A stretch of DNA of 64,000 bases from Coniella vitis. Its lineage: Eukaryota > Ascomycota > Sordariomycetes > Diaporthales > Schizoparmaceae. The notes beneath the pieces were generated by a model. It had not been told where the DNA came from and searched no databases. It worked only from the letters and a program-made list of their open reading frames with translations. This document shows, one piece after another, positions 54,769 through 64,000 of this stretch; position 1 is the stretch's first letter; each line of letters starts with the position of its first letter. The DNA lies in the NCBI GenBank assembly GCA_011317545.1, contig WUJK01000011.1:635501-699500 (forward strand), read 5' to 3'. The position numbers were made by a program, and so were the translations under genes.

Positions 54769-56160
54769 TGTGGGCGTCTGTTTCCGGAGATGTCTGGAGG
54801 TGTCGGCAACAAGTTTACTATACTCGACTCTGGCGCTTGAGCTTTGGGAAAATTACAGATTTGCTGCGAACGGGGTAGGAAAGAGAATGTTCAAGGGGCC
54901 TTTGGAAGAGAGGCAAGAGAGAAATGTATATGGACAGATAAATAAAGGTCGTGAGAGCGTGAGACGAGAAGCAAGAGGCTTAATCACAGAGTGATCGGAT
55001 GTGTACAAGTCCGATGAGCGCAAGGGTAGCCAATGGCGTGGCTCCAAACGACACGAAAAGCCGTCCAGTGCCACTGGTAGATCCATGTGGTCGACGAGAG
55101 TTGCATCGTCATGCTGGCGGTATGCTTTGCTGTGCCTGGATGTGCAATGGGGAAAAGGGAAAATGCCCCCAAAGAAGGTGTATCGGCAGAATGCTCTGCC
55201 GTGAGACAGGGGAAAATACTTTGCAGGTACTGGGGATCACAACGATCGATACAAAGGTACATACGTCCATCAGTCTATGGTTTTCTTGGCTCTTTCCAGG
55301 CGAGGCTTTCTGATAAACGTTTAGCCGGCACCCAGCTCAAGCCGAAGCCCAGGTGCGAAGGCCACATGGGTACATACATGGCAAACTGACATCACCAGCC
55401 CTCCTGTCGTCCACCACCACCATCACTCCTGGAAGAGCATACACACGCTTATCTGCGGTTGGGATCCCCGGCGGCTTGCAGCATGGCATTGCTCCCAATC
55501 ATGGTTTGCCATCCAGAGACGGATCTGAGACGAGTTGCTTGCTTGCTTGCTGGCTTGTTGTTATTTCCTTTTCCCTGCCTCTCTTCTCAATCGTTCATTC
55601 TGACGTTGACAATCTCCGTAGCCTCTATCCGACTTTGAAGCCGTTATCACGAGCGCATTTCCATTGCAGCTGCTGTGGCAGTCACCCTACTACGGCCATT
55701 CACAAATACGTTTGGTGTCTACATCACGTCTGTATTCGAATTCCCGGCTCGCTTGAAGTGACCATTGCTGTCTCATTGGGGAACGACAAACCGCCTGTGT
55801 ATCCGCCCGAGATTGCGTCTGCGCAAACCGACCAGCACAGGGAGGCCTGATCCATCTGCGCATCCAAGAGTGGATCTTTGTGTTTATCTACCCATGCTTG
55901 GCTCTGTTTGGATGTATTTAGTTCCCCTCGAAGCCTAGAGTTCCATCCTGCCTCTCGAGCTAGACTCTCGCACTTATACGCCCCGGGAATATATGTACTA
56001 CTATTACGCGAACCATCGATATCCTCCCTTCGTTTTCACCATTCTCGGTCTCTGGACATATCGGGCTCGATAATAAGGAGCTTCTTTGCTCCATCCCTCG
56101 TGCAACACCCTCACGTAATCTTATTACACACGCGCACACATATACACACATATATACAAC
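54769..56160. other. Divergent promoter of the quinate dehydrogenase / dehydroshikimate dehydratase pair
   Basis: A 1.39-kb spacer that should carry control sites for both genes. I looked for the QA-1F/QUTA palindrome (GGRTAARYRYTTATCC) and found no good match by eye. A 165-codon frame (55353-55850) has no family feature. CA/TA simple sequence occurs just before the 56161 start. Confidence 0.55.
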
Positions 56161-57303
56161 ATGGCCTGCAGACTCGGCATAACCTCCATGTCAGTGGGAT
56201 GGCCTCACGCCGGCCACTCTCTAGCACACAAACTCGACATATTAGAGCAAAAGGGCTACCAAGGCATTGAGCTTTTTGAGGCAGACTTGCTGGACCACGC
56301 CAAGCGCTTTGAGCCAGAGTCCACGGAACCGTCCCACCAAGCCCAACTACGCGCCGCCCATGAGATCAGGAGCCTGTGCGCTTCCAAGAATATTTTCATC
56401 ATCTGCTTGCAGCCCTTTTCATGCTATGACGGACTGCTCGACCGCAAAGAGCACGATGCCAAGATTGAAAAGCTGCACCGCTGGATGGAGCTGGCCACCG
56501 CTCTCGAGACAGACCTGATTCAAGTCCCTTCCTCCTTCTTGCCACCTGCACAAGTGTCCGAGGACATGAACTTGATCGTTGCGGATCTGCAAGAAATCGC
56601 CGACATTGGCGCTGCTCACAGCCCACCTCTGCGTTTCGTCTATGAAGCACTCTGCTTCGGCACCCGCATCAACACATGGGAGGCAAGCTGGGAGGTCGTG
56701 CAAAAGGTTGATCGCCCCAACTTTGGCCTGTGTCTAGACAGTTTCAATATCGCCGGCAGAATCTACGCGGACCCAACGAGTCCCTCGGGCAAGACTCCCA
56801 ACGCTGAAGAGGTGGTGAGGGAATCCATGCAGCGCCTCGCTGGACAGGTTGACCTCAGCAAAGTCTACTATGTCCAGATTGTCGATGCTGAGCGGCTTGC
56901 GGAGCCCTTGGTTGAGGGTCATCGCTTCTATGCCGCTGACCAAACCCCCCGCATGAGCTGGAGCCGTAACTGTCGCCTGTTTTATGGCGAGTCGGACCAC
57001 GGCGCCTATCTGCCCATTAAGCAGATTGCAGAGACTATCTTCCACGAGCTCGGTTTCCGCGGCTGGGTTTCTCTGGAGCTCTTTAACCGCCGGATGGGCG
57101 ACAAGGATCCTCAAGTACCCTATGAGCTGGCAGAGCGCGGCGCTGTGTCATGGGCCAAGCTGGTGGAAGACATGCACCTTGTCACCAAGCCGCCTGTGTC
57201 TCGGCTGAGCATTGCATCGGATGCGAGCGCTTCTGAGGCCAGCGTGCGAGATGATAGTGACTTTGAGAGCCACCCTTCGCCGGGTGGTAGTGACAACGCT
57301 TGA
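56161..57303 (+). CDS. 3-dehydroshikimate dehydratase (qa-4 / qutC type)
   Basis: TIM-barrel enzyme of the AP-endonuclease-2/xylose-isomerase-like fold converting 3-dehydroshikimate to protocatechuate, which commits the compound to aromatic-ring catabolism. Single exon, 380 residues; the Neurospora enzyme is about 360. The N-terminus MACRLGITSMSVG begins strand 1. Likely metal ligands are the Glu of FVYEALCFG, the Asp of GLCLDSFNIAG, the Gln of YYVQIVDAERLAEP and the Glu of VSLELFNRRM. The last ~30 residues (SIASDASASEASVRDD..) form a Ser/Asp-rich tail beyond the family domain. No signal peptide, so cytosolic. Confidence 0.93.
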   Translation: MACRLGITSMSVGWPHAGHSLAHKLDILEQKGYQGIELFEADLLDHAKRFEPESTEPSHQAQLRAAHEIRSLCASKNIFIICLQPFSCYDGLLDRKEHDAKIEKLHRWMELATALETDLIQVPSSFLPPAQVSEDMNLIVADLQEIADIGAAHSPPLRFVYEALCFGTRINTWEASWEVVQKVDRPNFGLCLDSFNIAGRIYADPTSPSGKTPNAEEVVRESMQRLAGQVDLSKVYYVQIVDAERLAEPLVEGHRFYAADQTPRMSWSRNCRLFYGESDHGAYLPIKQIAETIFHELGFRGWVSLELFNRRMGDKDPQVPYELAERGAVSWAKLVEDMHLVTKPPVSRLSIASDASASEASVRDDSDFESHPSPGGSDNA

Positions 57304-57674
57304 AGGGTTGAAAGAACTGGAAAGCAGCTCGTGGTGCTCATCATGGTAGAAGGGTTTCCCACTTTGGATTAGGACAGCATTTATACCTAAGCTCAGATTG
57401 GCGATTAGTTGATCTTAAGCGATGTGTCCCGGGAAGCAGCATTAAATCGGAGAATGTTTACGGCTTTAGCGATTACATAGGCGTTATGGAAATGGGGTCT
57501 GTTCCGCTTGATTCCAACTGATACTTATCGATGGTCATCCTCCTACATATTGCTTTTATTTTACCCTGCAACAGTTTTGCAGCTCGTAAGAAGTGATTCG
57601 CAGTTCAAGTTCTCAATATCGTTCTCCCTGCCTACTACTATGCTCAAAGTCATTGTCAACTGGAAGTTTATACA
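57304..57674. other. Intergenic between convergent cluster genes
   Basis: A 371-nt 3'-to-3' gap between the dehydratase and the dehydroquinase. It contains AT-rich 3'-end sequence only. Confidence 0.5.
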
Positions 57675-58199
57675 TCATGCCTTTTCCTCCTTGATCTTCA
57701 AATGCTTCACCACAAACTCCAACGCAGCCTGGTACCCAAACACCCCCAAACCTGCTATTACAGCCGTTGCCTTGTCACTCAGATAACTATGGTGCCGAAA
57801 ACTCTCCCGCGCATGCACATTTGAAATATGCACTTCGACGAAGGGAATATCCACACCGGCTAGCGCATCGCGAATGGCGACGCTGGTATGCGTATAGGCA
57901 CCTGGGTTGATGATGATGGCGGAGACTTTCGGTGATGCTGAGGAGGTTGCTTCAGCTCCAGCTTCTGCCAGTGGTCCCCACCCGGCGGCTTGTTGGATGC
58001 GATCGACGATGGCACCTTCATGGTTGGACTGGAAGGTCTCGACGGTGATTTCATCGGTGCCGCTGCTGCTCAGACTAGCAGCTTGGGCTCGGGCTTCGGA
58101 TTCAACGTCGGCGAGGGAGGTGCTTCCGTAAATATGAGGTTCGCGGTTACCGAGGAGGTTGAGGTTGGGCCCGTTGATGAGGAGGATACGACGAGGCAT
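57675..58199 (-). CDS. Catabolic (type II) 3-dehydroquinase (qa-2 / qutE type)
   Basis: Dodecameric type II dehydroquinase converting 3-dehydroquinate to 3-dehydroshikimate. Single exon, 174 residues, slightly longer than the usual ~150 because of an Ala/Ser-rich insertion (AEAGAEATSSASP). Active-site blocks are complete: INGPNLNLLGNREPHIYG (with the catalytic Tyr in the mobile loop), FQSNHEGAIVDRI, INPGAYTHTSVAIRDAL and EVHISNVHARESFRHHSYLS (catalytic His). I start at 58199 (MPRRILLING) as in other fungal enzymes; the frame extends upstream without conservation. It is divergent from the QutG-like gene. Confidence 0.95.
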   Translation of the reverse strand: MPRRILLINGPNLNLLGNREPHIYGSTSLADVESEARAQAASLSSSGTDEITVETFQSNHEGAIVDRIQQAAGWGPLAEAGAEATSSASPKVSAIIINPGAYTHTSVAIRDALAGVDIPFVEVHISNVHARESFRHHSYLSDKATAVIAGLGVFGYQAALEFVVKHLKIKEEKA

Positions 58200-59384
58200 T
58201 TTTTGGTGAGCTATGCGGTCAGGGTTTGATTGGGACCGAATATCTGGAAGTTTGTGCAAGTACGGTTGTATTTTTGCTGGTGACTGAACATGTGATGCAT
58301 GAAGTGATATCAGGTCCTCAGGATGATTTTGGACGATGGAACTTTGGCCGGAGTAAGTCAAGACGAATCGACACAAGTTCCAACAATGGTATTACACCCA
58401 GGAAATTCGGAACATAAGCTGATGATTATATGGAAGACCGGCTATAAGCTCATGAAGTAAGAAGAGATCTTGTTTACCCGAAATGAAAAAGTTCCTGTTT
58501 ACCCACAGCTACTCAGTTTCACCTACACAGTCGCGTGGCAGCTTCCTCCGTCCGTGATGTCTTGGATAATCTTTGTGGGCAAACGCGCCATCGCCTGTAC
58601 AAACACCCACTCACACGAGGCTCACAGCCAACGCACGCCATCTCCACTGGCAGTGTACAGAACAGACCTGCTAAAGCTCGTGTCAAAGGAAAAAAAGCCA
58701 TGCGCCTGCGCAGAATGTGTTATAGGGAGGATGGTGCACGATGAAAGGAAGCGGAAGAGCACTCTTCCGGTAGAAAAGAGGGAACGCGTGTGGGTGGGTG
58801 TACGCTCCGGACTCTTTCCACAATCCGATGTTTCCGCACAACCAGGAAAAGGCTTCGGAGGTGTTGTACTATGTCTTTGGCCTCGGGCTTCACATTAGAA
58901 GTCCGGATCGTTGAAAAGGGACCAAGAGTCGCTTCCAGAAAGACAAATCTACCTAGGTAGTAATTGCCGTGAGAGAGACGCGAGGTGGGGGGCTATCCAA
59001 ATAATTTGCACATGCCACAAGGAACGGTTGACCAGAAAACTGCTGTCGAGTTAGCGACAGGTTAACGCCCAGGACAGGGACTTGGGGACCCTGCGACGTC
59101 ATGGTGGAATTATGCCGCTGTGCGGCTTGTAGCGGGTTGCGCAGGTCTTTCCTTGGTGGAGTTGTTGGAAACTATTACTGACAGCAGGCAAGCGCGACTC
59201 ATCTCTACTTCTCTCCTACCTTTGCGATCGCCAAAGAAGGAAAGCGGTATTGGCGAATGACCAAAGACTCATTCTGCTTTTTCTTTCAACTAGGTGTCGC
59301 TGATATTCACGCATTCGTTTTCGGCGTTGCCAATTCAGGACAGGACTCGGCCGGTATACACATATATACATACAGTGACCCGCC
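58200..59384. other. Divergent promoter of the dehydroquinase / QutG-like pair
   Basis: A 1.19-kb spacer. No clear QA-1F-type palindrome; a partial match begins GGATAA near 58564. CCTAGGTAGTA occurs near 58952. A 142-codon frame (58470-58898) is not supported. Confidence 0.5.
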
Positions 59385-60641
59385 ATGGCACCTCAAATAA
59401 GCGACGATGAATTGGGTGAGATATACGCCTTCGCCATTCAATTGGGCAAGGATGCGGGTAACATGCTCATGGACGCCGCGAGGCTGCGCATGAGCGGCTC
59501 CGAGGGCGTGCAACATTTTGAGGAAAAGGAGAATGCAGTTGACATTGTTACCAAGACGGACACTGGTAAGTATTGCGGGTGGCTGAAGACTTGTCTCTCC
59601 ACTTCCTGTCTTGCTAACCAATGTTTGTTGATAGATGTCGAGGCCTTCATACACAAGGCGATAGCAGACAAGTATCCTCATCACAAGTGAGTCTCGAAAC
59701 TGTCGTGCTTCTCTGAGCGATGGCCAGGAATAAGGTCATCTGGCAGCTCTCTAACAACACACATCTTTCAGATTCATCGGCGAAGAGACTTACTCGGCCG
59801 GCGCATCCAAGGAGTATCTCCTCACTCCGGACCACCCAACCTGGTGCATCGACCCGCTCGACGGCACCGTCAACTACACGCACCTTTTCCCCATGTTCTG
59901 CGTCTCCATCGCCCTCTGCCTCGACGGCGTTCCCGTCATTGGCGTCATCTACGCCCCTTTTCTCAACCAGCTGTTCACCGGCTGTCGTGGCCGCGGCGCC
60001 TTCCTCAATGAAACACAGCGCTTACCTTTGATCCGCGACGCACCGCTTCCACCGGCCGCCCCAAAAGGCTGCGTATTCAGCTGTGAGTGGGGCAAAGACC
60101 GCCGCGACCCGGCTAGGAACGAAGGCGGGAACCTCGGGCGCAAGATTGAGAGTTTTGTCAATATGGCAGTTGAGCTCGGCGGGCGTGGTGGTAAAGGCGG
60201 CATGGTGCATGGCGTGCGGAGTCTGGGCAGCGCGACGCTCGACTTGGCCTACACAGCCATGGGAAGCTTCGACATTTGGTGGGAAGGAGGTTGCTGGGAG
60301 TGGGATGTTGCAGCTGGTGTGGCTATTTTACTTGAGGCTGGTGGCTTGGTCACAACGGCGAACCCGCCTGAGAATTATGAGACGGCAGAGATTCCAGACG
60401 TAAGGCTGGGGAGCAGATTATATCTGGCGATCAGGTATGTTTTTAATTCAGTCTCTGGCCCTCGTCTCTTCGGAACAGATCAAATGGAACGTTGGGGATG
60501 TGCTTACTGACTTGTCTCGGTTTTTTGTGCAGACCTGCTGGGCCATCAGAAACCGAAACGGCGCGGCAAAACCAAGAACGCGTGGTGCGCGAGGTCTGGA
60601 AGCGAGTGATAGCCCTGGACTACTCTCGTCCAGGGGCTTGA
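59385..60641 (+). CDS. QutG/qa-x-like inositol-monophosphatase family protein
   Basis: Member of the inositol monophosphatase fold found in fungal quinate clusters (qutG in Aspergillus, qa-x in Neurospora); its exact substrate is unsettled. Exons 59385-59565, 59635-59686, 59772-60434 and 60533-60641 total 1005 nt, 334 residues. The metal-site motifs are complete: FIGEETYS, WCIDPLDGTVNYTHLFP and GGCWEWDVAAG. An insertion of about 25 residues (EWGKDRRDPARNEGGNLGRK) follows the second motif, as in fungal homologues. The N-terminus MAPQISDDELGEIYAFA starts the first helix. No targeting signal is seen. Its place beside the dehydroquinase supports the assignment. Confidence 0.92.
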
Positions 60642-61109
60642 GCGCTTCAACACGTTACTCTACCTAGTAGTGAGAAAGCATACCCACTCAACTGGCTCGG
60701 CTCGCCAGTCAGCAACTAAGGCAGACAAAAGGGTTGCCACAAGCGCTCAATGAGCACGGCACTTCAGCTCCGCACTTCAGCGCGGCTCGAACAGAGGTGA
60801 ATGTAGCGGATCCCGATATTGTCAGCACAACATCTTGGGCGTCCATATACATTGGTACAGATTCATGAGCAGGGATGTCTAATGAATCGCCTGTCGTGTA
60901 TATCCATTGGCCATTAAAATACAGTTTCAAAGCCAACAAAACAATAACTGCATCCAAATCCTCTACGCCTTCCTTGTCGCTCTTTTTGAGATGTGTCTCC
61001 AACTTGTATTTTCCTGACTCTTACTTTGAAATCAACATTGTCTTGGGGGGATGGGTATCATAGGTTGTGAAAGTTGTTTGTTTTGTTTTGTGTCGGAGTT
61101 GACTCTTTC
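60642..61109. other. Intergenic between convergent genes
   Basis: A 468-nt 3'-to-3' gap between the QutG-like gene and JIP5. No gene is supported. Confidence 0.5.
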
Positions 61110-62546
61110 TTAATCCAGACCAGGAAATGCCATTGCCCCTGCTGGCCCTCCCTTTCCGCCCTTGCGCTTCTTCTTCTTTTGAGGCTGTGCCCGGTCACTG
61201 TCGCTGTCATCGCTATCATCACCCGAATCGTCGCTATCCGCTGCCCGCTTCGCATTTCCGCTCCGCGGGCCAAGCTCATCATCCGACGCATCGCTATCAT
61301 CAACATCATTGTCGTCCTCGTCGTCGTCGTTATTGTTGGCCGCCGACTCGGCCCAGACCTTGACAATCTTGCCACCACCGCTAATCATGCGGCCTTCGCA
61401 GTCAAAGTTGACGGCCACCACGCCTTCTACATCATCGTGTCGCAACACCGCTTGGGTCTCTCGGACCTTGAGATCGACAATGGAGAGACTGCCATCGCCC
61501 ACTCCAACAGCCACTTTCTTGCCCCAGCCGAGCTCATCGGGCATCCTTGCAATGCAATCCAAGCTCTCGCCGTCCTTCTTGTTCTTGGTGCCAGACACAT
61601 AGATTCTCTCCTGCTGGTCATCCCACGAACCGCGATCCCAGATCGTCAAGACGCCGTTACCCGTGCCAACCGCCACAACAGCGTTGCTCCGCAGCCTTTT
61701 GGGGCCCAAGCCAGAGGGTATCAGCGTCGCGCACAGCAGCTCATCCTCTTGGTCCTCGCTGCGAGTGATAATGCCGCTACGAATATCCGTCACAGCCAGC
61801 GTGGTGCCGCCCGTCGAAACCCACTGCCGAGGGAATCCCGAGGTGCTCTCTGCCGAGGGGGGCAAAGGCACGATGCTCGTGACGTAGTCATCGTGCGGGA
61901 AATGCTTGCGAACAGGCACAGCGCCCATGGAGCCTAGCGGGTCTGTGCTGGTGGTGTCCTTGTCGGCGCGTAGCTTGTCGCGCAGGTCGTAGATGTAGAG
62001 CGCGCCCGAGTCGGTACCGACGAGGAGGTTTTGCGGCGAGAGGACGTGCATGATGGCTGGGTGGTCGGCGTCATCGCCGCGGCGGGGTGGAATGGTGATT
62101 TTGGAAATGACTCTGCCGGTGGTGGGGGAAAAGTGTTTGACTTGGGAGTCTGTGCCGGCGGAGTAAAGATCTATGCAATGGATTACACCTGTCAGCGAAG
62201 GCAAAAAGAAGGAGTTTGTTTTTTATTTTGGAGGAAGAAAAAAAGAAATGAAAAAGAGAAATAGGCAACAGCGGGTGTATATACCTTGACCATCGTGACC
62301 ATACGCCAAGCTGCGACAGCTGCCTTTGTGTCTACGGGTGCTCCACAGACTCTTGATCAGGCCTTTGCCGCTTGTGATGCTGCTGTTCTCGTCGGCGTCC
62401 TCGTCGGAGCCGTTGTCGGACGAAGGAATGCGAAAGGTCTCGACATGGCCGCTTGACAGGCCCACGGTCAGGAGGGGCTCGGTCGGGTGAACGGCCTGGG
62501 TGAAGAGGTCGGAGCGGAGCGGAAGGGTGCAGAGGTTTTCAAACAT
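61110..62546 (-). CDS. JIP5: WD-repeat protein JIP5
   Basis: WD40 beta-propeller protein linked in yeast to 60S ribosome biogenesis in the nucleolus. Exons 62546-62285 and 62170-61110 (1323 nt) give 440 residues; the intron (gtatat..catag, 114 nt) joins AYGHDGQ to DLYSAGTDSQVKHFS. The N-terminus MFENLCTLPLRSDLFTQAVH is the conserved Jip5 opening. Several degenerate blades follow, for example NLLVGTDSGALYIYDLR and AVVAVGTGNGVLTIWDRG. The C-terminus is a long Asp/Ser acidic tract followed by a Lys-rich nuclear signal (QPQKKKKRKGGKGG). It is unrelated in function to the quinate genes beside it. Confidence 0.93.
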
Positions 62547-62978
62547 GATTGCGCACTGGATTTCCGTTGGGGTGTTGCTACGATGAGGTCAATTGTAATT
62601 ATTGAGAATCGGCCATCCTAGAATTAGTGGCGCGAAAAGAAGTGAAAGGGCGGGTAGGTTGTGCGCAAGGAGCGTGTATTAGGTTGTTGATGATGGGCGA
62701 CACGAGAGAAGTTGCGAAAAAGGAAGGAAAAAAGTTTCGAGTCCTTGTAATGCAAGGGTACTCGTATATTGTACCCGGATATCGCGTTGTCGTAGGTACT
62801 GCTTAGCGCCTTTCCTGCCGATCTCTGCGGCTCTTCAGTACAGGCATATGCAGCATCAGTGGGGACAGTCCGCTGGCCTACCAGCCAACCCACTATAAAA
62901 AAAAATACATTACCAGGGTTGCATAACTGCGAGATGACTAAATTGGAAGACCTGGACTTCTAAGGTTGATGAAGAGAG
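62547..62978. other. Intergenic, 432 nt
   Basis: Upstream of JIP5 and downstream of the GH18 gene. It has a poly-A stretch near 62897. Nothing is recognised. Confidence 0.5.
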
Positions 62979-64000
62979 CTACAGCTCGTCTCGAACCAGC
63001 TCGTCACTGTCGCCCTCCCTGATTGCCTCCAACAGACAAGCCAGGCGCTCAAATGAGTTGCCATCCTCGCCTAGCCCCCATGCAAACACACCGGCCAGAT
63101 CCATCTCGCTGCGCAGCGTCCTGATCTTGCGCTCAATGTCTCCGTTGCTACCGATGTCAAATGTCCACCAGAGCTGCTCTCGCGCGTCCCAGTAATACGA
63201 CGCCCCCTGTTCTTCGTCGTACTGAATTTCCCTCTGTGCTCGTCCAAACGACTCCGCAAGCTCACCAGGCGTCTGGTCATGCCATGAAAACCCGCCCGCG
63301 CGGCCGAGATCAGCACCGCTCGTCGGGTCCTCGAGGAGCTGGGTCTTGCAGCCCACGGGCGACGCACGGCTAGCACAGTCTTCTTCTGCCGCATCCGTCT
63401 TGAACCACTTGACGTAAAAGCCCACGCCCACATTCAGCTTCTCCGGCGGTGCGCCGCGAGAGATGTATGCATTCAGGGCCTCGCGGCTCGCCTGCGTGCT
63501 GCTGTGGTGCTTGGTGACACTGTCGCGGCGGTTCATGAGGTCGTAGGTCATGACATTGAGTAAATCGAGGTGCTCCATGATGCGCGGCACGGTTTGGGGC
63601 GTAAAAGCTAGCATGTCCCTTTCGAGCCCTGGCACGGCAGCTGTCATGAGCTTGTCTGGGCCCAACGCAGCTCGGATTGCGCCCAGGAGAAGAGGATACG
63701 CTTCAATCTCCCATGTCTTTTCCGAGTTGGGCACTTGCTTGTAGTCTTCGCCGTTGCCGCCCGGGTACTCCCAGTCAATGTCAATGCCTATGTGGCAAGC
63801 TGATTGTTAGCATTCATGAAATACATGATGGCGGGCTCCTCCATCGGACGCACCATCAGCACCGGTTGCTTCGACCATCTTGGCGATGTTCTGCGCAAAT
63901 GCCGCACGAGACGTCTCGTTCCTAGCTGCTTCGGCAAACCCATTGTCGCCCCAGCCTCCAATCGCAATCAGAACCTGCGCGTCCGTACTGAAGCTCTCCC
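62979..64000 (-). CDS. GH18 chitinase-like hydrolase (partial, 5' end outside window), C-terminus RDEL
   Basis: C-terminal ~318 residues of a glycoside hydrolase family 18 protein. Visible exons are 64000-63854 (continuing outside) and 63787-62979; the 66-nt intron cuts the catalytic motif, which becomes GADGIDIDWEYPGGNGEDY (DGxDxDxE, with Glu as acid/base). Upstream VLIAIGGWGDNGFAEAARN is the SxGG-type strand. Downstream LDLLNVMTYDLMNRRDS carries the MTYDL substrate motif, and VFAWGLGEDGN is the last barrel strand. The protein ends EGDSDELVRDEL, close to the HDEL/KDEL ER-retention form. Whether a signal peptide exists lies outside the window. Chitinase or endo-N-acetylglucosaminidase activity are both possible in this family. 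Confidence 0.92.

Noticed and set aside
55353..55850. 165-codon open frame between the quinate dehydrogenase and the dehydratase
   Set aside because: No family feature; it lies in the presumed shared promoter/leader region.
58470..58898. 142-codon open frame between dehydroquinase and QutG-like genes
   Set aside because: It lies in the divergent promoter and its translation has no recognisable feature.

Overview
The window is nuclear DNA from a filamentous ascomycete (Pezizomycotina; the gene set and intron style suggest Sordariomycetes, possibly Hypocreales, but that rank is inference). The reasons are short GT..AG introns, most of 50-110 nt, inside fungal-type genes; intron-bearing nuclear tRNA genes; fungal nuclear genes for mitochondrial proteins; homoisocitrate dehydrogenase (the fungal lysine route); Adp1-like, Tna1-like and Jip5 families; a quinate-catabolism (qa/qut) gene group; and a decayed NACHT-WD40 (NLR-type) gene. 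I joined exons by hand using splice signals, reading phase and family conservation. Where the summed exon lengths are an exact multiple of three I say so.

Layout. 1-1779 (-) secreted GH31 alpha-glucosidase, 3' end outside; 2732-3391 (-) MYND zinc-finger protein; 4122-5840 (+) MFS transporter; 6100-7308 (-) SPRY protein with PPxY motifs; 8636-11771 (-) vacuolar-type Ca2+/H+ exchanger with a 16-nt microexon; 13592-15869 (-) NOG2 GTPase, divergent from 16327-17301 (+) mitoribosomal mS26; 17645-21087 (-) Adp1-like ABC transporter; 22527-23798 (+) PLP aminotransferase; 23908-23995 tRNA-Glu(CTC); 24569-27149 (+) mitochondrial EF-G, convergent with 27895-29069 (-) homoisocitrate dehydrogenase; 31191-33081 (+) disordered protein of unknown function; 33960-34463 (-) mitoribosomal uS8m; 35541-37192 (+) unknown protein that looks conserved; 37946-38919 (-) tentative one-TM protein; 41377-42321 (-) Yae1-like protein; 42802-44380 (-) ACS-family MFS transporter.

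From about 44.4 to 50.8 kb the window changes character: AT-richer, gene-poor and decaying. It holds a broken NACHT-WD40 gene (45338-48525), tRNA-Ala(AGC) (48708-48813) and a scrap of an FAD-linked oxidoreductase (around 49.4 kb). Core genes resume with a metallophosphoesterase at 50973.

53647-60641 is a quinate/shikimate catabolic cluster built as two divergent pairs: quinate/shikimate dehydrogenase (-) with 3-dehydroshikimate dehydratase (+), and type II 3-dehydroquinase (-) with a QutG-like phosphatase (+). Together these take quinate to dehydroquinate, dehydroshikimate and protocatechuate. No permease and no activator/repressor pair lies beside them in the window. The end holds JIP5 (61110-62546, -) and the C-terminal part of a GH18 chitinase-like protein ending in RDEL (62979-64000, -).

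Many intergenic stretches carry a recurring short motif, TACTATGTA or TACTATGCA on either strand, twice as a near-perfect palindrome. I saw no CRISPR array, no intact transposon, no rRNA gene and no virus-like gene.
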